The notes beneath the pieces were generated by a model. It was not told where the DNA came from. It worked only from the letters and a program-made list of their open reading frames with translations, and did not search any database. Below, piece after piece: positions 13,251 through 26,779 of a stretch of 64,000 nt of DNA (the first letter of the stretch is position 1; every line of letters begins with the position of its first letter). The stretch is from Melieria omissa (Eukaryota > Arthropoda > Insecta > Diptera > Ulidiidae). The position numbers were made by a program, and so were the translations under genes. Where the stretch lies: NCBI GenBank assembly GCA_963971225.1, contig OZ020269.1, positions 94,640,540 to 94,704,539 on the forward strand. Direction: 5' to 3'.

Positions 13251-13970
13251 GTAGCTACGAAACGCAGGGGGATGATGACGAGGGTAGACGAGAGAGACAC
13301 AGAGCTTATAGCGCAATAATATGTTAAATAAAAATTCATGCACGCATTTCGTGTAGCACCTAAAAGTATGCCATTAAAAGTTAAACGCACCCAAAAATCG
13401 ATTTTGCTACCTTTTCATACTTTGCAAGCATACGTTGGCAACAATAACAACAATGCCGCCAATGTGACTGTCTCTATAGGTCTATATACGCGTCTATATA
13501 TTTGTATATTCTGTAAGTGTGTGTGTGTCTATTGAGTTGCTTTTTTTCATACTTTGAACATCAAGTCACGCGAACGAATGCAGCAAACTCAACCAAACCG
13601 AAAAATGGCAAAAGCCAAATGACTGTGTAAGGCTGACGGTGACGGTGACGGTGATGGTGCTGGCGCCGTTGCCTCGTGTATCAGCAGCAACGGAAATGCT
13701 TTGCCACTCATTGAGCTTTTTATAGCGGCAACGCAGCACAGCGCTGTCTCTTTGCCCGTTGGGATGTGTGTGTGTGTGTGTGGGTTGCATGACGGAGAGT
13801 GTGTTGGCGCGTAAATGGGTGCAGTTAAAAAGTAATCAATGTCCCTTCAGATAACATTTCGCTGATAAGAAAATGACATGTACATAAAATTTTAAAAGAA
13901 TTTCTAGCGTGATCTCAAGTGCCACACGAATATGGCCACGAAATGGCAAAGTTGTGAGGGCGCCATATCT

Positions 13971-14042
13971 TCGCCTGAGAAAATGATTGTCGTATGTGCT
14001 ATTAAATTCAATGGAACATACGACATTCGTTTTCTCAGGCGA
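13971..14042. ncRNA. 72-nt near-perfect hairpin, miRNA-precursor-like
   Basis: The left arm (13971-13997, starting TCGCCTGAGAAAATG) and the right arm (14016-14042, ending TTTTCTCAGGCGA) pair over 27 bp with only two mismatches around an 18-nt loop. Pairing stops abruptly on both outer sides. The size fits a pre-miRNA stem-loop, or a very small foldback transposon relic. I do not recognise either arm as a known miRNA. The strand cannot be decided, since both strands fold, and transcription within mbl would use the + strand. Confidence 0.4.
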
Positions 14043-16790
14043 CGACATGTCAATCTATTAAAAGAAGCCAAGTGTAAAAAAGTATGCGTAGTATACTTTT
14101 AGGTGCGTAGCGATAACTAATCGCAACAGTGCACAGTGATTCGTTCCATAGACAAAATTCAAAAAATTTATGGTCTCAGAATTTAACCATTTTGATGTCA
14201 TTTTAAAGGTAAAACTCCAACTAAGAAAACTCCAAAAAATCTGTGCAAACAAACAATAAGTGTCTGTGCAAAAGCGGCTCAAAGTTGAAACTTTTTTCAC
14301 AAAAAAATTGAAACTCATATTTTCTGTTTTTTAGTCTATTGAGTAACAAAAATTTTAAAAAATACGACAACTTACATACATACTTTTTCGACAAAGTATA
14401 ATTTATATATGCCTAAAAGTATGCAATCAGCACGAAAAGTGATAAAATCTGCAAAAATGCAAAGCATACATCTATAATTATCGTTTTTTTTTGCAAAACT
14501 AAAGGGTACTGAGACAATGTCTGTTACTCTTTGGAATAATCAATGTTGAGGTTACCGATTAAATGTAAAATCTGAAAAATCTAGCCAACAAACTTGATGC
14601 TATAGCTCTCCAAAAATGACGAAAATTGCAAATTTAAGTCGCAGGCATTGCCAAACTACAACAGTTTAAGAAAAACAAAATGGAGATTTCAATTCAGAAG
14701 ACCATGATTAACTGGTACACCAAATTTCATGAAGAACGGACCACTCCTTCTAATTTTGTCCCGCGGTTGTATGGAGTCGAATCACTTTGCGGTGTGGCGT
14801 TTTCATTTACTTGAGTGAAGAAAAACTGCATTGCATTCTAATCACATATCAGTTATTAAAGTTCAAAATTTATAGCATACTTTTAAGCGCTGTGCACTTA
14901 GAAATATGAAAAAGTACTAATAACTAAAGCTCTCCACTTGCTATGATTTATGCAGTCTACTCGAAAACCTTTGAAGCACCCTTAAAGCTTTATTCAAAAT
15001 ATGGCAAAAACCACTTGATATTGCATACTTTTGAGCGCATTTAAACGCAAAATGTTTAAGTTTAGCAATAGAAAAGTTTTCACATCAAATGTTGCCCATC
15101 GAACGCGAAGACGCACACACTTAATTTAATTAAAGTTCCCATACGGCGGCAACACACACACTCTCACATACATAGACACAACGCAGCAAAGTATGCAATG
15201 CACCATTGTCGATGGGTCGTATGTTGAATGTATGTGTGCGCGTGTGCCTACTGTTTGTATGTTTATGCATTTGTGCTTTGCCACTGCCCGCTAACCCCCG
15301 AATTAATTTCCGTTTTGCAAACCAATTGAAAATCCAATTTTCAATACATTTCCCGGCACACTGAATGCTATCGATACGGCCGCGCGCGCCTATCCATTGG
15401 CCAGCTGGAAGCCTAACCACTCATACCACCTTTGCTGCGCGTTGGCCATTCAGCGGCACTCAGACTTACACACACACACACACAAACTCAGACAGACACA
15501 CATACACTCATACACAGAGGCGCACACAAATGAACGGCAACTTTAAAAATAGCGCTACCGACACACCAAAGGTATAAACATTGCCACCGCATGCCTAAAA
15601 GTAGGCAACGGTATATGGAATCAAATGAAAACGCAACTAAAGCACACACACTCACTACTAGTAGGCTGGTGTGTGCAATACATATGTACATACATATGTG
15701 TGTATGTATGTATGTATGTCTATATATATGTAATTGCGAACAACGGTTTTTACTCAGTCTATATGTGTAGCATAGACTGTGGCGCCGAGCAGCCGACCAG
15801 GCGGCTCGCTTAAATTACCAACTGACCAAACGTATTGCAAAAGTTGCACAGCGCAGTTGAGCAAAGCGGAAGAAGGCAACAACAACATGTACGAACAAAA
15901 TGTGGGAAGTGACGCGCGTGTTGCCGTTGGTTATTTTGTTGCTGTTGTTGGCCGTTGTCGCTGTTGTTGCAACTGCAAATGAATATTGCAATGAAAATGC
16001 TGGTTTTTAGCTTTCAAACACACACACGCACACATACACACGCACACACCGGTCAGCCAATACATGCCCAATAGCCCCTGGCCCCCCGTAGCCCCCACAA
16101 TGAGTCTGTCCAGCTGCTTGGCCCAAACAAAACTCACACAGTTGGCCGCATTGTACTTTACGCTCGGCAAGTGACACAGCCAAACGCAGCGTAGCGATGG
16201 GGTGGGGAGGCACGTGCGGTTCGCGGCACAAGCACTGGCCGTGGCCTACCTTGTCGTGGCATGGGCGCGTAATTGAAGGTATGAAATGTTTTTCAACATA
16301 ATTATTTCGCATTCAAAATGAAAACTTTTCAGTTTTCAGCTCTCGCCGCTGCGCGCTGTCCGTCCGTTGTACTCAACGCACATTAATCATTTTCCGTCTG
16401 TCCTTTTTCATTTACTGTTTGGCCAATATTTCTGTGTTTCACATTGTTGTTTTTTCATATTTTTGCCCCCCCCCAACGAAAATTACTTTATTTCGTATGC
16501 TACAGAGTTGCCAACGTTGCATACACACGAACGTGTAGAGTGGAAAAGTGCTGACAAATTGATTTTCTCTGCCTTGAATATTCAATTTCAGATTTTCACA
16601 AGTGTTGGCAAACTTTATTGCATGGCAATTGTAAATAATGGAAACAATATTTGAGCAATTGCAATTTTCCAAAAAGCAGTGATTATTAGTTGTGCAATGG
16701 TTTCGTTAAGGTTGCGTTGGTTTAGTCATTAAGACTTTAGATGTCTGCTTTTTTGGTGGGCCAGAAAAATGTTCAAAACAATTTAATTGA
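14043..16790. other. mbl upstream intron, single-copy with motif cluster
   Basis: No exon is recognised. Copies of the CCTAAAAGTATGC-type motif occur at 14091-14103, 14412-14424, 14875-14887, 15023-15035 and 15594-15606. CA/TG microsatellites lie at about 15470-15484 and 16017-16050, and ATGT repeats at about 15690-15720. Frames here are low-complexity or repeat-derived. Confidence 0.5.
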
Positions 16791-19690
16791 CTTCATATTC
16801 AAATAATTTTTCATTTAAGAAGTAATTAAACTTTAATCACGAGCATTAAATAAAAAAGTAACACATGAATATTAAGTTAAAAACACTGATACATGGCCAA
16901 ATAAAAATATTAACTGAATTTAATTGATCATAAAAAAGAATTAATTTTTATAATTTAATATTTAAAAAATAATTGATCATAAAAAATAATTAATTTTTAT
17001 AATTTAATATTTAAAAAATTAATTTCTATCATTAATTACAAACAAACACATGATTGATCAACAGAAAACCATAACTAACAACAAATATTTGTAGATTATG
17101 GTACTAACTAAACTAATTGACCATAATCAAACTATTAATTCCAAGTGGTTTGAAATCGCAAGTACTATTTACAAGCAGACCTACACAAATACATAATTAG
17201 TCAACAGAAAACCATAACTAACAACAAATATTTGCAAATTAATAATAATTAGTAATAGTATTAACTATAGTTTAGTTGACCAAAATCTCCAAGTGTTTTG
17301 AAATAATTACAATCAGTCCTAAACTAATGCGTGATTGGTCAATAGAAAACTATAACTAACAACAAAGAAATCAAAATTATAGTAGTAACTAAATTAATTG
17401 AACATAATCAAACTATTTATTTCAAATGAAATGAAATTGCAAGTTGCATAGAAAACTTAAGCGAACTAATTGACCATAATCAAACATTTCAAGTTAATTC
17501 AAGTCTCCAACTTTATGCATGATTGGCGAATAGATATCTATAACTAACAACAAATAAAACAAAATTATAGCATTAACTAAATTAATTGAACATAATCAAA
17601 CTATTACAAGTGAAATAAAATCACGAGCATTAATTACAAACAGACCTAAACAAATACATGATTAATCAACACAAAACCATAACTAAGTACAAATATTTAC
17701 AAATTATAGTGTTAACTAAACTAATTGACCATAATCAAACTATTAATTCCAAGTGAAATGAAATGGCAAGCATTAATTACATGATTAATAAACAGAATAA
17801 TAGAATAATTTACCGCAGAATTATAACTAATGGTATTAATTAATCTAATTAATCATAATCAAATAATTCCCTCTAATAAGTCAATTAATATCATTTGCAA
17901 GCACTAATTACAGTCATAAAAAATAAATAGATTAGTTACAAAAAAACAGAATCGAAAAATTTATAAATAAAAGTGATAACTAAACTAATTGATCACAAAA
18001 ATTGAAACTTGAAAATTAAAAATTGAATTTAAATTTAAAATTGAAATAAGTTATTAAAAATTATATATACCAAGCTGCAAAGAGCTACGTTTGATCACTA
18101 CTCGATTAACTAATAATTTAGCTGTATTAATTAATGAACTAATTAACTGTTTGTCGCTTCCATTTTATAAAAAAATGCATTAATTATTAATTATATTATA
18201 GTTAATAATTTGTGACTTAGTTTACTTAAATACTTAACTAACTAATTAGCAGATTTCGAGCAACAAAACTAATAAAACAAATTAATTAATCGCTTACAGT
18301 TTGAAACGCATTTAACTGCTTAACTTACGGTTACGTTTATCGTTACCCTATTTCGTTAATTAATTTAATTAACTAGTTTAATTAGTTAAACTTGGTTAGT
18401 TTTTTAATTAGTTAATGAATTTAATTTAAGTATTACATTTGCTGAACATCAGCATTAATTATTTACTTAATAAGTAAATCAAATAGTATTAACTAATAAC
18501 TTAAGACATTAATTAGTTATTTATTTACCCTTTAATTCTTAATTACATAATTTTGCTATAATATAATAAGTTTGCTTAAGAATTTTGCTATAATATGAAA
18601 ATTAATTAAATAATTAATCCAGTTAATTAATGACACAATTAAAAAATTAGTAATGCTTATTAACTAAAGATTTTTCAAATAACTAATGTGTAAGTTAAGT
18701 CTTACATACTCCTTGATTTGTCTTTTAAATAACAATTGCATTATTTTTTAATTATTTTTTGGCATTTTATGCTTTTGTTATCACTTAGAACTATTTAAAT
18801 TATTATTGTAACTAGTTAAAATTAATGAAAAGTTAAATAATCAAAAAAAATTAAAAATTTATACATTAATTTGTAATAACTATAATGTTATAATTGAACA
18901 ATATTTTTAAATTATAAGTAATTAATAAATAAACAATCAACAATGAACTAATTTATAAAGTTTATAATTAAATAATAAAAACTAATTTATTACAAATAAA
19001 AATACAATTAATGAGGTATTTTATGAATTTGAATTTGTTTTTAACAAAAATCTAATTTATAATAGTTAAATAATAATAATTAATAAATAATTAATAATAA
19101 TGAATAATAAGTAATAAATAATTATTTACAAAATCAAATTAAATTACTTTTAAATTCTTTTTACAAATGAAAACTTGAAATAAATTCATTAGTTATTACT
19201 TTGACTGACTTTTAGTACAAATTTATGAATAAGTTGAATACAATTTTATTCAATTAAATTTTATTTATTTAATTAAGTGCATGAAAATCCGTTACTTTAA
19301 TTGTTAACTGCAGTAAAAATTGCAGCTAAAGAATAAACATAAAGTTTCAGTTCATAATAATTTAACTGTGAATAATTAGAAATCGATAATTTATAATAAT
19401 TAGTTGATTTAAGCTATAATTTGTTTAGTAAATCAATGTCTTTGCTTCAAAAATTATTCCTACAACGCATTTAAGTCATTTATAATTAAGTAATAAACAT
19501 AAAGTTTCATCACTTAGTAGTTGAATTGTTAATAAACACCAATAGTTATTAATTTTTAATAATTAATTAATAATAATAACTTAATAATTAAGCCACTTTA
19601 AACCTAAAATATTTGGTTTAATTAATTCAATTACTTTAAAAATCACTACAAATCACTGCATTCAACGTCAACTTAAGCAACAACAAAACT
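16791..19690. repeat. AT-rich island with TTAATTAA-type repeats
   Basis: About 2.9 kb of very AT-rich sequence built from AATTAATT, TAACTAA and related words. From about 17020 to 17900 it is an irregular tandem array: AATTGACCATAATCAAACTA or close variants recur near 17116, 17397, 17468, 17584 and 17723, each followed by AAGTGAAATGAAATCGCAAG-like and CAGAAAACCATAACTAAC-like blocks. No gene is seen. The same flavour returns at 62.0-64.0 kb. Confidence 0.8.
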
Positions 19691-21000
19691 ACACAATCTC
19701 TATTGATACCATTCGAGCACAACGTTTTTTATTTTATTTGATAAATTTATTCAACGAGCGCATACAATTGCATAATAATTGCGTGTATATTGTTTGAACT
19801 TTCACACACACACACACACGCGCATCAATTCCAAACTCACTCATTGCACGCCGTCTAAACGTATGAAAACGCAAAGCGCAGCATTATTGTACACGAATGT
19901 ACAATAATAAAATGTATCACAACAACAACAACAACAATAGTAACAAATTCTCTTTTCACTGACCACTGACCAATGCTCACATTGCAAATCTGTTGCAAAT
20001 CCATCGAATCGAATTCTAAAAACTCTGCACAAATCATGCAAAGCCAACGGCCAAACAAAATGAAACACAACACAACCCAACCAAAATAAAAGAGATATGC
20101 AAACAAACAAAAAATAATATGCAAAAACGTTAGTCAGCTTTTAGGCGAGTTGTGTGTTTGCCGACAAAGCGTCAACCGGCTGTCTAACTGACTGACCACT
20201 GGTGCGCTGCCTCCACGCTGAGCTGACCGCAACGCCATTAGCTACGCCAGGCGCAGCAGCTTCGCTTTTATTTGCCGCTGTACGTTTTCGGGCATTTTCA
20301 TTTTCATTTGTATACCAACAGCCGCGCGCGCGGCGCGCACCCACACACACACACACACACTTGTTGGTCCTGCTTTGGTTGCGGGTGGGCGTGTGTGTGT
20401 GTGTGTTAAGAGACTCTTTTTCACAACACAAAAAGCCTTTCGCTTTGTGCGCCACTCCGTCCCACTGACGCCCAACTGCCGCACGTCTCAGCAAATATTG
20501 ACCATTGGCCTTACAATCTGTTTGCATTTTCAAAATATTTTCATTTTCATTGCTGCACCAATGCGGCAGCGTTCACATGTTTGTCCATGTGTGTGTGTCC
20601 TATGCCGCTCAACGTTTTTGCATTTTGTTGCAGTTGCATAGAAATGTTGTAGTTTTATCTGTTGTACAATTTGGGATTTTAGCAAAAATTATTTTGTGTT
20701 ACAAGCCGAAATGTGTGTTTGTAGAAAACTGATTCAATTTTTGCTACAAATTTACATAACTTCCATATTTTGCTGCATTTTGTGTGCGTTTTTATTGAAT
20801 TCACTTGGTTTAAAATGCCATCAATCTTAAGTATTTTGAATGGTGTCTAAAAATGTGATTAGAAAAATTCTTTTCATGTCACTTGGTTTGAAAGATTTTG
20901 AAAAATTAATTGTAATTTATGATGTGATAGTTGTCGATTTTATGTTCTAAGTTCAATTAAGTGAATTTCTTTAAAGTTCAAATTCATTCATATTAAAATT
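19691..21000. other. mbl upstream intron, mostly single-copy
   Basis: CA/TG microsatellites at about 19804-19822, 20341-20361 and 20389-20407, and CAACAACAA at 19920-19936. No exon or RNA gene is recognised. Confidence 0.5.
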
Positions 21001-21330
21001 TCATTAAATTTCAAATAAATAAATGAAATAAATATAATAAATAAACAAATAGAATAAATTAATTAAATAAAATTAATAAACTAAATTAAATAAATAAAAT
21101 CAATAAATAAAGAAATAAATAAAATTAAAAAAATAAAATAAAATAAAATAAAATAAAATAAAATAAAATAAAATAAAATAAAATAAAATAAAATAAAATA
21201 AAATAAAATAAAATAAAATAAAATAAAATAAAATACAATAAACAAAAAAGGAAAAAATAAAGTAATAAAATACAAAATATTTAAGATAAAATAAATGAAA
21301 TAAATAAAATAAGTAAAATAAAATTATATC
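21001..21330. repeat. (AAAAT)n microsatellite with degenerate flanks
   Basis: A pure AAAAT core of about 20 units at 21132-21235 is flanked by AAATAAATA-type degenerate units. It is a second, independent copy of the array type found at 3425. Confidence 0.95.
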
Positions 21331-23105
21331 TATCTATATGAAGTAAGGCAAAATATTAAAAAACCCATGTCCAGTGACCATGAAAGGCTTAGCGTACTTT
21401 TAGTTAATGTTTAATTACTTCTAACTCACTCATAATTTCAAGTTTCTATGGATTTTACCACAAATATGTGCATAGCCAACTAATACACTGCACACTTTCA
21501 GGCGCCCCAGACCCATACAAATAATCAATTAAATATTCTGCCTCTTTCTGTGACACTCAACACACGCTTTTGGCTGCCAATTCAATACTTAAGTAGAGCC
21601 ATATCACTTGTGTCGCCTCGCCATTACGTTCAGTCCATTTGACATGTCAGCAGTTGCATACTTTTAGGCAACTTTGGCAAAGTATTAACTACTCTATCAA
21701 CCACGTACCCCCAAATCTATTAGTTGCTGCAGTGCTGCCAGTCTGAAGCTGGTCTAACATGAGTTTGGCAGTTCGCCTGCCAGTCAGTTTCGCCGCTCCC
21801 ATCTCTACCACTACAGCCAGTACTTTTCAATTTCTCCACTCTAGCTGCGTATTTGCACAACGATATTGAAAAGTAAACACATGCAGCATTTTCTATTTGA
21901 ATTTGTATTTTAGCAATCAATCAGAAATTCATACCAACAATAACAACAACAACAAAAACATAAATACAACCTCATCAACCGCTTCCACTGGCAATTGCAG
22001 CAACATTCCCATCAACACTTTCTTTACCACTCTCTCATCATCATCAACAACAACAACAACATCATCATCATCATAGCATCATCATCGTCATTATCGCTTG
22101 CATCTTTACTGTATAAATGCACCAAACATGGCGCACTCAATTGCAGCAAGTGTTGCCAATTTTGCTGTTGCTATTTGCCACTTGTGTTGCTGTTGTTGTC
22201 GGTTGCTGTTTATTGCGAGTATTGAGTCGAGCCGGGTTGAATTGAAATGAATCGAAACGAAACGAGTCTACCGCACCGCACCGCACTGCATCGAATAGTT
22301 GGCGCCATTGGCAGTAATTTAATGCCTGACTGCAGCCGGTTAAATAGAGACGATATGGCTGGCAGGCATTGGCGACGACGCGACGGTGTGTGGGTTTGTT
22401 GACAGCAGCATCCAACATGAAATCAATTCACACAAAAGCTTCGCCTTAAATGCCATAATGTAATTTTAATGTGATTTTTCCAGCATGAAAAGCAAAACTG
22501 ACGACTTTGTTGCCATCTGACAGACGTGTGGGTGGTGTGTGAGGGTGTAATTTGTTGGCTTTTAGGTTAATTGTGCATTGGATATGGGAGAAAGATGAAT
22601 AAAGAATTAAACTAAATGTGATCAATTGAAGGAAATGCCGATGCAGATAGTTGGGAATTATGAAAGAAAATTGGTGGGGTTTTCAATAACGAATCAATTC
22701 AACTTTTCATGACTACTAACTATTCATAAAAGAACAAACTAAGAGAATACGTTGTTTTTCTAGACTAGTTTTGATTATTCTAATTGAATTTTAAAATAAT
22801 TTAAACTAATTGCAATTAAGTAAAAAAGTTTTACTCATATTTGTTCAATTTTAGTTTATTTTTAATTAAATTTTAAAAGTAAAATGTAAACAAAAAAAAT
22901 CATAAAATTAAAATTAATGCAATACAACTTGGGACCACACAACTAGTTAGCCGAATAACTATGAAATAATCCATGATATAATTACTCAAACTTCCAAATC
23001 ATTACTATTCAGTACATTAAAATCTATAAATTACATTGAAATAAACGCTTAAGTTGACTTAGTTAAAAGTTATGGGAACACTGTGGCCTCAAGTCGCTGC
23101 AAATA
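21331..23105. other. mbl upstream intron, mostly single-copy
   Basis: Two motif copies at 21490-21502 and 21656-21668. CAACAA/ATCATC runs lie at 21940-22085 and an ACCGCACCGC run near 22270. AT-rich from about 22590 to 23070. No exon is recognised. Confidence 0.5.
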
Positions 23106-23848
23106 TCAGGTGTACAACTTTGCTTCCGCCGTTTTTTTCCAAAATTAAAAGCTTTATTGCGAAAAAGTGCTTACAGATGTATTACTCAAAGTATTGTCTG
23201 TCGCTAGCGACAACTTTCTCCCATCTTTCCGGAAAATTTTCGGATCCCGGCTCGAAAAAAGGAGTCCTCTTTGACGCTATCCATGAAGCAACCCATTTTT
23301 CCAATTCTTCGAAGGATTGAAAATGTTGATCTGCCAGGCCGTGTGCCATCGAACGGAATAGGTGGAAGTCAGAAGGGGCGACATCTGGGGAATACGGCGG
23401 GGGGGGCAAGACTTCCCATTTCAGCGTTTCCAGGTACTTTTTGACCACTTTTGCGACGTGAGGCCGAGCATTGTCGTGTTGGAGGATGACTTTGTCATGT
23501 CGCTCTTGATATTGTGGCCGCTGTTGAAACCACTCCCGACACGTTCTTTCACTCAGAGCAGCATCACCGTAAGTTTCTGAGAGCATTCGATGCGCTTCAG
23601 CTGCACTTTTTTTCGAATTGTAACAGAAAAGTAAAACTTCCCGCAAATGGCGAGAATTGGGCATATAAACGGACATTTTCGAGCGTGAATAATACGAAAA
23701 CAAGAACAACTGTCACTGAAACGGCGATGACAATTCGTTAGGCACTGTCCACACTCACTTTAAAGGCATTACCATCTATGTATTTCAACCAACCTCAGCC
23801 GGTACAGCCACCTATCGGAAAACGGCGGAAGCAAAGTTGTACACCTGA
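23106..23848 (-). mobile_element. Internally deleted mariner-like element, 743 bp
   Basis: The terminal inverted repeats are identical over 30 bp (left 23106-23135, right 23819-23848; both start TCAGGTGTACAACTTTGC when read inward). TA flanks both ends (23104-23105 and 23849-23850), the Tc1/mariner target duplication. Full-length relatives are about 1.3 kb, so roughly 550 bp is missing from the interior. Identical ends suggest a relatively recent insertion. Confidence 0.95.
23182..23676 (-). CDS. Truncated mariner transposase frame, internally deleted but open
   Basis: A continuous frame of 165 residues if it starts at the Met of MSVYMPNSRHLREV; an upstream in-frame Met at 23709 gives 175. 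Residues 5-55 are the mariner N-terminal helix-turn-helix (LLFCYNSKKSAAEAHRML, then TCREWFQ). The frame then jumps directly to the back half of the catalytic domain: VILQHDNARPH holds the second catalytic Asp, PPYSPDVAPSDFHLF the third, and it ends FPERWEKVVASDRQYFE. The first catalytic Asp (TGDEKW block) is lost, so it cannot be an active transposase. The DNA-binding half is largely kept, so a repressor-like product is conceivable but unproven. Confidence 0.8.
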   Translation of the reverse strand: MSVYMPNSRHLREVLLFCYNSKKSAAEAHRMLSETYGDAALSERTCREWFQQRPQYQERHDKVILQHDNARPHVAKVVKKYLETLKWEVLPPPPYSPDVAPSDFHLFRSMAHGLADQHFQSFEELEKWVASWIASKRTPFFEPGSENFPERWEKVVASDRQYFE

Positions 23849-23850
23849 TA

Positions 23851-26770
23851 TAAACACTGAAATGCAACACTTTATTCATTCATTCGATTTAACTATTCAT
23901 TTCTAAAACATATTTTTCTTTAAATATATAAATAAATATATAAATAAACTCTTTTCTTTATTTTTCTTCAAATATATAAATAAATATATTAATAATTTTT
24001 TTTTCCAAATCAAATAAAATTCCATCAATTTGCCGCATTTTTGCCATAAATAGTTGCTGGCAGGTGCGCAAATGTCAGGAATTGACGAAAGCATGTCAAC
24101 TCTTTGATTGCTTTAAAAATTCGGCAAAGTAGATTTTCAGCGCTCAGCGGCCGCGAGACCTCCGGCAGTGCACACAAAAGCAACCCAGGATTGCAGAAAA
24201 TACTCGCATAATTTTTATAAAATTCATATGAAAAAATATCAAACAAACACACGCACAGAGAGAGGGACGCCGAAACACACACATACGCACACTGAGATTC
24301 ACAGCACGCCAGAACGTCAGCCAGCGCCACACACGCCAACTGGTGCACAAGTAAAAGTGCAAATATTTGTTAACTTCATTTTCTACGAATTAAATATTTA
24401 CACATTTACACACACATTCCAACGACTGCGAATCGCTTTAGTGTATGTGTGAGTGTGTTTGTGTATGTGTGTGTTGGTGTTGGTGAGTGCATTTGCATGC
24501 ATTTTCAGTTTGATGGCTGTTGCCGTTGTTGTCTGTCTGTCTGTTTGACCGCTTTTGTTTGCATTTCCCATTCAAAAATAAAATAAGAACTCAACGCCAC
24601 CTTCCCCCCCTCGCCCACGGCAATTGCTCGCTATTCGGTAAACAGCCATATTGAAAATTATGGACACGCTCCGGAACTGAGCCAAGCAATGGCGGTGTGC
24701 GTGCCGCATGCGAATTGCATTTAGTTCGGCGACTGCGTGGCGAGACGTCAGCGCGAAAAGGGTTGTAGTGCTATGTGTTTACACTGAAAAAACAGTAAAT
24801 ATTTCACAAATTGGTAGCGAGCGCTGCTGCATTATGACTGCAGTGGTTGTGTGCAGCATGCAATGTTGCATGTTCGCGATAAGTTCCATTGGCTTATGCC
24901 GAAATTGTGCCATCGAAAGGGTAACCGAACAACAGAGCAAAAGCACAACTATTAACAGTAAAAAATATTCCACTTCTCGCATAATTGGCACATTACACTT
25001 ATTACTTATATGAATGTTGGTGTAATAAATGTCGAATAGTTTTAATGATATTACAGCATGAAGTTGAAGTTTGTGGTTGGAATTTGAAAAAAGGGGAGAT
25101 TTCATAATTGTTTGCGGCAAAGATAAAGAAAAACTAAATCAAATTATTTGAATTTTTGGGTAACTAGTTTCAGGAAAAATTTAAAAAGTAATTTTATCTT
25201 AATAAATTTAAAAAATCCAACAACATTGTCCACGTAAACCAAATCACAATACACACAAATATTAACCAATAAATATTTATAACAAAGAAAAACAAAATTC
25301 TTTCAAATATCACACAAGCAGCAACATTATTGCTTTAAGTTTAAAAGCAAAATTGCAAAATGGCCAAAATCGAATCAGCCGTTGTTGCTGCATTCTTTGG
25401 TCCCAACAGCATTTTACACGTTTTTATCTTATCAGACAATGTCGCTACGGCTGCTTCATTGGCCTCTCCGCCGCTCTGCAGAAGCAGCTTTCGGCGCTGC
25501 CAAATGCCACTTTCAACTGGATGCCGCTGCTTCGCTGCCATTCTTTGCTGCGCTGCTGAGATTTTGCATTTCAAGCCAAAGTGAAACTATCAGCGCGACG
25601 TCATCTCTCGCCAGCGTTTATTTTTCCACTCACCCCATGATTTTTCTGGCCATTTTTTCCCATTTGCAATTTTTTTCCTCTCTTATGTATTGTTTTTTTT
25701 TTTTTATTTTCGTATTTGCACCAAAGTGGCTCGAGTTGGCTGCTGCTTTTCCAATTTGATGCTTTTTTCTACGCCACTAAACATTTCTCTGTCATTCCAA
25801 TTGTAATCTGGCTGCTGCCATCTCGCTGGCCAATGTTGTTGTGCAAAATGGTAGTAAAGCATTAAATGTGCACAAAAATGCAACACTGCATAGTCTTTGG
25901 AGAGTGTGAGCAGAATTGCAAATCCTGTCAGTGTTGTCCATTTGCTGTTTGTTGGCAGTTTTTATTTATTTTGTGTTTATTTCCTTTTTTTTGCTTTTCC
26001 CTTGCCATCTTTTACTGGCATTCTTTTTCGCATTGTGTGCCACGTGTCTTTCTTTTTTTGCAAAAAGCTTATTTTACTTGCATGTATAGGAAATTTATAT
26101 GTGTGTGTGTGCGTGTGCACTTACATGTTCAAGTATTTGCATCACGCTCGCCTTCTGTTGGCTTAGCTGCAGCCCGAAGGTTTTCACTCTTCTTCTTTTG
26201 TTGCTCTTCGCTTTTAGCTGACTTGTCTTCGTTCTTTTGCATGTTTGAAAGATTATCTTTTTAAATTGCAATGATTACTTTTTGGCGCTGCAGTGAAGGA
26301 CTTGTAAAAGTCAGTAATGGAACATTGTTGAATAGTCGTAAACTAGGCAGTAAATGCAGCATCTGTATTGTCATCTGTATTGTTTGAATTTTGTCTGTAT
26401 TGTCATCAGACTGAGAAAGTTGCAGACTTAGTACGGGCAGTTCTTTCCAGTCTGCCTATTCTACTCTGTAACAGTGTGTTTCAATTTGCCATACTCTACT
26501 CTGCTCTAAGGTCGAGATGGACATTAATAAGCATTCTTGAGACATTAATAGGCATCTTTAAGTGAACATTGAATTGTTAAACTCCAATTTTGCATTTTTG
26601 AACTCCTCCTCAACGCCCAAAGATTTTGCGGATACCTTAAATTTAGTTAGAACTTTCGTAAGAGGAGCATTCTAAGTTTTGTTCAATTAGTGCAACATCG
26701 CAACATCGATCTAATCTATATATGCATTATCTTATACTTATGTTAGATATCTTAATAACTTAATTTTTTC
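23851..26770. other. mbl upstream intron, mostly single-copy
   Basis: AAATATATAAATA repeats at 23915-23998, a CACACA-rich patch near 24270-24300, TGTGTG near 24445-24475 and pyrimidine-rich sequence from 25600 to 26250. Frames on both strands are low-complexity Cys/Phe/Leu readings. No exon is recognised. Confidence 0.5.
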
Positions 26771-26779
26771 CAATGCTAT

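Larger units (their letters stand above)
11241..13970. other. mbl upstream intron, mostly single-copy
   Basis: A richer base composition with GC-rich patches (GCGCGCGC-like near 11800 and 11970) and many CA/TG tracts. No exon is recognised. Three copies of the CCTAAAAGTATGC-type motif lie at 11463-11475, 13031-13043 and 13359-13371. Conserved-looking intron of this type in Drosophila-like developmental genes often holds enhancers; that is inference only. Confidence 0.5.
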
